Positions 59,525 to 64,000 of a stretch of DNA of 64,000 nucleotides are shown piece after piece. Positions within the stretch are counted from its first letter, which is position 1. Each line of letters starts with the position of its first letter. The position numbers were made by a program, and so were the translations under genes. The DNA comes from Hordeum vulgare subsp. vulgare (taxonomy: Eukaryota > Streptophyta > Magnoliopsida > Poales > Poaceae). Location: contig NC_058523.1 in NCBI RefSeq assembly GCF_904849725.1, positions 171,226,689-171,290,688 of the forward strand. The letters are read 5' to 3'. The notes beneath the pieces were generated by a model. That model did not search any database, was not told where the DNA came from, and saw only the letters and a program-made list of their open reading frames with translations.

Positions 59525-61345
59525 TGTTGGAAATATGCCCTAGAGGCAATAATAAATTAGTTATTATTATATTTCTTAGTTCATGATAATCGTTTATTAT
59601 CCATGCTATGATTGTATTGATTGGAAACACAATACTTGTGTGGATACATAGACAAAACACTGTCCCTAGTAAGCCTCTAGTTGACTAGCTCGTTGATCAA
59701 AGATGGTCAAGGTTTCCTGGCCATAGGCAAGTGTTGTCGCTTGATAACTGGATCACGTCATTGGGAGAATCACGTGATGGACTAGACCCAAACTAATAGA
59801 CGTAGCATGTTGATCGTGTCATTTTGTTGCTACTGTTTTCTGCGTGTCAAGTATTTATTCCTATGACCATGAGATCATATAACTCACTGACACCGGAGGA
59901 ATGCTTTGTGTGTATCAAACGTCGCAACGTAACTGGGTGACTATAAAGATGCTCTACAGGTATCTCCGAAGGTGTTGGTTGAGTTAGTATGGATCAAGAC
60001 TGGGATTTGTCACTCCGTGTGACGGAGAGGTATCTCGGGGCCCACTCGGTAATACAACATCACACACAAGCCTTGCAAGCAATGCAACTTAGTGTAAGTT
60101 GCGGGATCTTGTATTACGGAACGAGTAAAGAGACTTGCCGGTAAACGAGGTTGAAATAGGTATACGGATACTGACGATCGAATCTCGGGCAAGTAACATA
60201 CCGAAGGACGAAGGGAATGACATACGGGATTATACGAATCCTTGGCACTGAGGTTCAAACGATAAGATCTTCGTAGAATATGTAGGATCCAATATGGGCA
60301 TCCAGGTCCCGCTGTTGGATATTGACCGAGGAGTCTCTCGGGTCATGTCTACATAGTTCTCGAACCCGCAGGGTCTGCACACTTAAGGTTCGACGTTGTT
60401 TTATGCGTATTTGAGTTATATGGTTGGTTACCGAATGTTGTTCGGAGTCCCGGATGAGATCACGGACGTCACGAGGGTTTCCGGAATAGTCCGGAAACGA
60501 AGATTGATATATAGGATGACCTCATTTGATTACCGGAAGGTTTTCGGAGTTACCGGGAATGTACCGGGAATGACGAATGGGTTCCGGGAGTTCACCGGAG
60601 GGGGGCAACCCACTCCGGGGAAGCCCATAGGCATTTGGGGGGGTCACACCAGCCCTTAGTGGGCTGGTGGGACAGCCCACCAATCCCCTATGCGCCAAGA
60701 GAGAAAAAATCAAAGGAAAGAAAAAAAAGGGAAGAAGTGGGAAAGGGGAAGGACTCCCTCCCACCAAACCAAGTAGGACTCGGTTTGGGGGGGGGGAGAG
60801 TCCTCCCCCCTGGCTCGGCCGACCCCTTGGGGATCCCTTGGACCCCAAGGCAAGATCCCCCTCCCTCCTCCTATATATATGGGGCTTTTAGGGCAGATTT
60901 GAGACGACTTTCTCACGGCTGCCCGACCACATACCTCCATAGTTTTTCCTCTAGATCGTGTTTCTGCGGAGCTCGGGCGGAGCCCTGCTGAGACAAGATC
61001 ATCACCAACCTCCGGAGCGCCGTCACGCTGCCGGAGAACTCTTCTACCTCTCCGTCTCTCTTGCTGGATCAAGAAGGCCGAGATCATCGTCGAGCTGTAC
61101 GTGTGCTGAACGCGGAGGTGCCGTCCGTTCGGTACTAGATCGTGGGACTGATCGCGGGATTGTTCGCGGGGCGGATCGAGGGACGTGAGGACGTTCCACT
61201 ACATCAACCGCGTTCTCTAAACGCTTCTGCTGTACGATCTACAAGGGTACGTAGATCACTCATCCCCTCTCGTAGATGGACATCACCATGATAGGTCTTC
61301 GTGCGCGTAGGAAATTTTTTGTTTCCCATGCGACGTTCCCCAACA
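59525..61345 (+). repeat. E8 3' LTR, complete
   Basis: 1821 bp from TGTTGGAAATATGCCCTAGA to TTCCCCAACA, the length expected for BARE-1/WIS LTRs. The TATA box is at 60872-60880. It is followed not by flanking DNA but by another primer site. Confidence 0.93.
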
Positions 61346-61593
61346 GTGGCATCATGAGCTAGGTTCATGCGTAGATGTCTTCTCGAGTAGAACACAAAAG
61401 GTTTTGTGGGCGGTGATGTGCGTTTTGCTGCCCTCCTTAGTCTTTTCTTGATTCCGCGGTATTGTTGGATTGAAGCGGCTTGGACCGACATTACTCGTAC
61501 GCTTACGAGAGACTGGTTTCATTGTTACGAGTAACCCCCTTTGCTCAAAGATGACTGGCAAGTGACGGTTTCTCCAACTCTAGTTGAATCGGA
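61346..61593 (+). other. Second primer site and leader fragment after the E8 3' LTR
   Basis: The primer site TGGCATCATGAGC is at 61347-61359, then leader sequence matching 54569-54802. It joins RT-region sequence of E9 after GTTGAATCGGA. It shows that this LTR also served as the 5' LTR of a second unit. Confidence 0.88.
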
Positions 61594-62589
61594 CTGACAA
61601 GTGTGGTACAACCAGAAGGTTTTGTCGATCCTAAGGATGCTGACAAGTATGCAAACTCCAACGATCCTTCTATGGACTGGAGCAAGCATCTTGGAGTTAG
61701 AATATACGCTTTGATGAGATGATCAAAGTTTTTGGTTTATACAAAGTTTATGAGAAACTTGTATTTACAAGAAAGTGAGTGGGAGCACTATAGATTTTCT
61801 GATAAGTATATGTATTTGACAGATTATTAATCGGAAATGATGTAGATGTTTTGGAAAACATATAGGGTTGTTTGAAAGGTGTTTTTAAAAGGAAAACGTG
61901 TAGTAAGCTACTTGAACATTGAGCATCAAGACCTATGGAGATAGATCAAGATGCTTGATAAAACTTTCAACAAAGACTTGCCTTGACAAAAATTTGAAAG
62001 AGTTCAAAATGGTTCTGTCAAAGAAGTTCTTGACTTTATTGTAAGGTGTGAATTTGAGTAAGACTCAAAGACCGACCATGGCAGAAGAAACAGAAAGGAC
62101 GAGGGTCGTCCCCTATGCCATAGCCATAGGCTCTATAGTATGCCATGTTGTTTACCCCACCTGATGTGTGTCTTGCCATGAGTCTGTCAAGGGGTACAAA
62201 GAGTGATCCAGGAATGAATCACTGAACAGCGGTCAAAGTTATACTTAGTAACTAGTAGACTAAGGAATTTTTCTCGATTATGGAGCTGATAAAAGAGTTC
62301 GCCGTAAAGGGTTACGACAATGCAAGCTTTTACACTAATCCAGATGACTCTCAGTAGCAAACTAGATTCGTATAGTGGAGCAGTCATTTGGAATGCTTCC
62401 AAATGGCGCATGGTAGCCGCATCAATAGGATGACATAAAGATTTGTAAAGAACACACATATCTGAAAGGTTCACACCCGTTCACTAAAAACCTATCTCAC
62501 AAGCAAACATGATTAAACCCCAGAACTTATTGGGTGTAAATCACATAGTGATGTGAACTAGATTATTGACTCTAGTGCAAGTGGGAGAC
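61594..62589 (+). pseudogene. pol: E9: 3' pol remnant of a third copia element
   Basis: It aligns with 58510-59524 of E8 and 50800-51788 of E4 but differs clearly from both, so it is not the duplicate of E8 internal sequence. No open frame is supported. Ends GTGGGAGAC before the LTR. Confidence 0.75.
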
Positions 62590-63006
62590 TGTTGGAAATA
62601 TGCCCTAGCGAAGATTAAAAATTAGGTATTATTATATTTCCTTGTTCATGATAATCGTTTATTATCCATGCTAGAATTGTATTGATTGGAAACTCAAATA
62701 CATGTGTGGATACGTAGACAACACTCTGTCCCTAGTGAGCCTCTAATGAACTAGCTCGTTGATCAAAGATGGTCAAGGTTTCTTGACCATAGACATGAGT
62801 TGTCATTTGATAAGGGGATCACATTATGAGGAGAATGATGTGATGGACAAGACCCAAACTATGGACGTAGCATATGATCGTGTCAGTTTATTCCTACTGT
62901 TTTCTGCATTTCAAGTATGTGTTTCTATGACCATGAGATCAGCAACTCCCGGGCACCGGAGAAATGCCTTGTGTGTATCAAACGTCACAACATAACTGGG
63001 TGACTA
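62590..63006 (+). repeat. E9 3' LTR, first 417 bases
   Basis: Starts TGTTGGAAATATGCCCTAGC and continues as in E8 up to GGGTGACTA, where E10 is inserted. The bases GACTA (63002-63006) should recur beyond E10 if it is a normal insertion. Confidence 0.82.
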
Positions 63007-64000
63007 TGTCACGCCCAAGATGCGACCATATCCTCAATTTGGCACGAGGGCCTCGTCAGGGATAGAAGCGCATCTCGTCGTGTCGCAAGAATGGATATCG
63101 TTACAAGTACATGTACTGAAAAGAAGAGATATATAGAATTGGCTTACACTCGCCACAAGCTACATCAGAGTCACACCAGTACATTACATATTCATCAAGA
63201 GTAAGAGCAGGGTCCGACTACGGACGAAAACAAACGACAAAAGAAGAACGACGTCCGTCCTTGCTATCCCACGTTGCCGGCCTGGAACCCATCCTAGATC
63301 GATGAAGAAGAGGAAGAAGAAGCAACTCCTAATGAACAATCAACGCGCTTGCGTCAAGTAATCTTTACCTGTACCTGCAACTGGTGTTGTAGTAATCTGT
63401 GTGCCACATGGGACTCAGCAATCTCATTTCCAAAGTTATCAAGACTAGCAAAGCTTAATGGGTGAGGCATGGTTAAGTGGTGAGGTTGCAGCAGCGGCTA
63501 AGCATATATTTGGTGGCTAACTTACGAGTACAAGAAGTAAGAGGGGTAAGATCTATGCATAGCGGACGTGAACTACAGATGATCAAATGAATGATCCTGA
63601 ACACCTACCTACGTCAGACATAACCCCACCGTGTCCTCGAGTGGAGAAGGAACTCACAAAAGAGACAGTCACGGTTACGCACACAGTTGGCAAGTTTTAA
63701 TTAAGTTAACTTCAAGTTATCTAGAACCAGTGCTAAAAAAAGTTTCCACTTTGCCACATAACCGCGGGCACGGCTTTCCGAAAGATTTAACTCTGCAGGG
63801 GTGCTCCAACTAGTCCATCACAAATTACCACAAGCCGCATAGAAATCCTCAATCACGAAGCTCGCGATCTCGTCGGATTCCCTAGTGGAAAACCTCAACT
63901 CTGAGATTACCCAAAGCATCACCGGAATCCCGATGCACAAGATATCTCGTCAAAGGTAAAACTAATCCAGCAAGGCTGTCCAGCGTGTCGACGATCCCGA
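63007..64000. repeat. E10: partial LTR of a gypsy element, running off the window
   Basis: Starts TGTCACGCCCAAGATGCG at a point that interrupts the E9 LTR. It shows scattered similarity to the E3 LTR read left to right, for example CTGCAGGGGTG near 63794 against CCTGCAGGGGTG near 8821. That suggests a related chromovirus LTR, probably also minus strand. No gene is seen. Confidence 0.6.

Larger units (their letters stand above)
52999..61593 (+). mobile_element. E8: second Angela/WIS/BARE-1-type copia element with partial tandem structure
   Basis: Order: 5' LTR lacking its first ~262 bases (52999-54554), primer site, leader, decayed gag-pol, complete 3' LTR (59525-61345), then a second primer site and 248 bases of leader (to 61593). 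The stretches 52997-54802 and 59788-61593 are repeats exactly 6791 bases apart, with four mismatches by my count. No target duplication is possible because both ends are rearrangement junctions. Confidence 0.88.

Noticed and set aside
63007..64000. A possible host gene fragment at the right edge
   Set aside because: It starts at a TG terminus inside a copia LTR and resembles chromovirus LTR sequence. No frame is convincing.
1..64000. tRNA, rRNA, CRISPR arrays or centromeric satellite arrays
   Set aside because: I saw no cloverleaf genes, no rRNA text and no regularly spaced short repeats. Matches to tRNA 3' ends are primer-binding sites.

Overview
The window looks like intergenic DNA from a grass of the wheat/barley tribe (Triticeae). 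It consists almost entirely of nested LTR retrotransposons, and I found no host protein gene, tRNA or rRNA. The clade call rests on copia LTRs of the Angela/WIS/BARE-1 type (LTR starting TGTTGGAAATATGCCCTAGA, about 1.8 kb, tRNA-Met-type primer site), several Athila-lineage gypsy families whose LTRs start TGATACG, and a chromovirus with 4.1-kb LTRs. Strand-specific statements below use element orientation.

Layout and order of events. E4, a decayed Angela/BARE-type copia element on the plus strand (pieces between 32833 and 52998), is the oldest layer. E1, an Athila-type gypsy element on the minus strand (1-32832, 3' LTR off the left edge), sits in E4's 5' LTR. E2, a second Athila-lineage element that lacks polymerase (6660-31135, minus), sits in E1's gag with target duplication AGCAA. 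E3, a nearly intact chromovirus (7648-21952, minus, LTRs of 4138 and 4157 bp, target duplication ATCTC), sits in E2's 3' LTR. On the right, E5 (35519-45748, plus, target duplication AGGGT) is a second copy of the E1 family and splits E4 after its gag. E6, a solo LTR (47126-50263), splits E4's integrase and is itself split by E7 (47414-48888).

From 52999 to 61593 lies E8, a second Angela/BARE-type element. Its LTRs are almost identical although its coding region is badly decayed. It carries LTR-internal-LTR followed by a second primer site and leader, the footprint of unequal recombination. E9 is the 3' tail of another copia element (61594-63006). E10 (63007-64000) is the start of another gypsy LTR that runs off the right edge.

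Genes and how they work together. Each autonomous element carries gag, aspartic protease, reverse transcriptase, RNase H and integrase, but all are broken by stops or frameshifts. E3 also has an intact 257-residue reading frame between primer site and gag with features of a double-stranded-RNA-binding fold. The Athila-type elements have an additional frame between pol and the 3' LTR. Two recurrent non-coding modules stand out in them: a GC-rich palindrome followed by a TATA box, found in the LTRs and again just before the extra 3' frame, and a polypurine motif (AAGCTTGGGGGAGT type) repeated up to three times per element. These, the E3 frame and two recombination junctions are the main points of interest.
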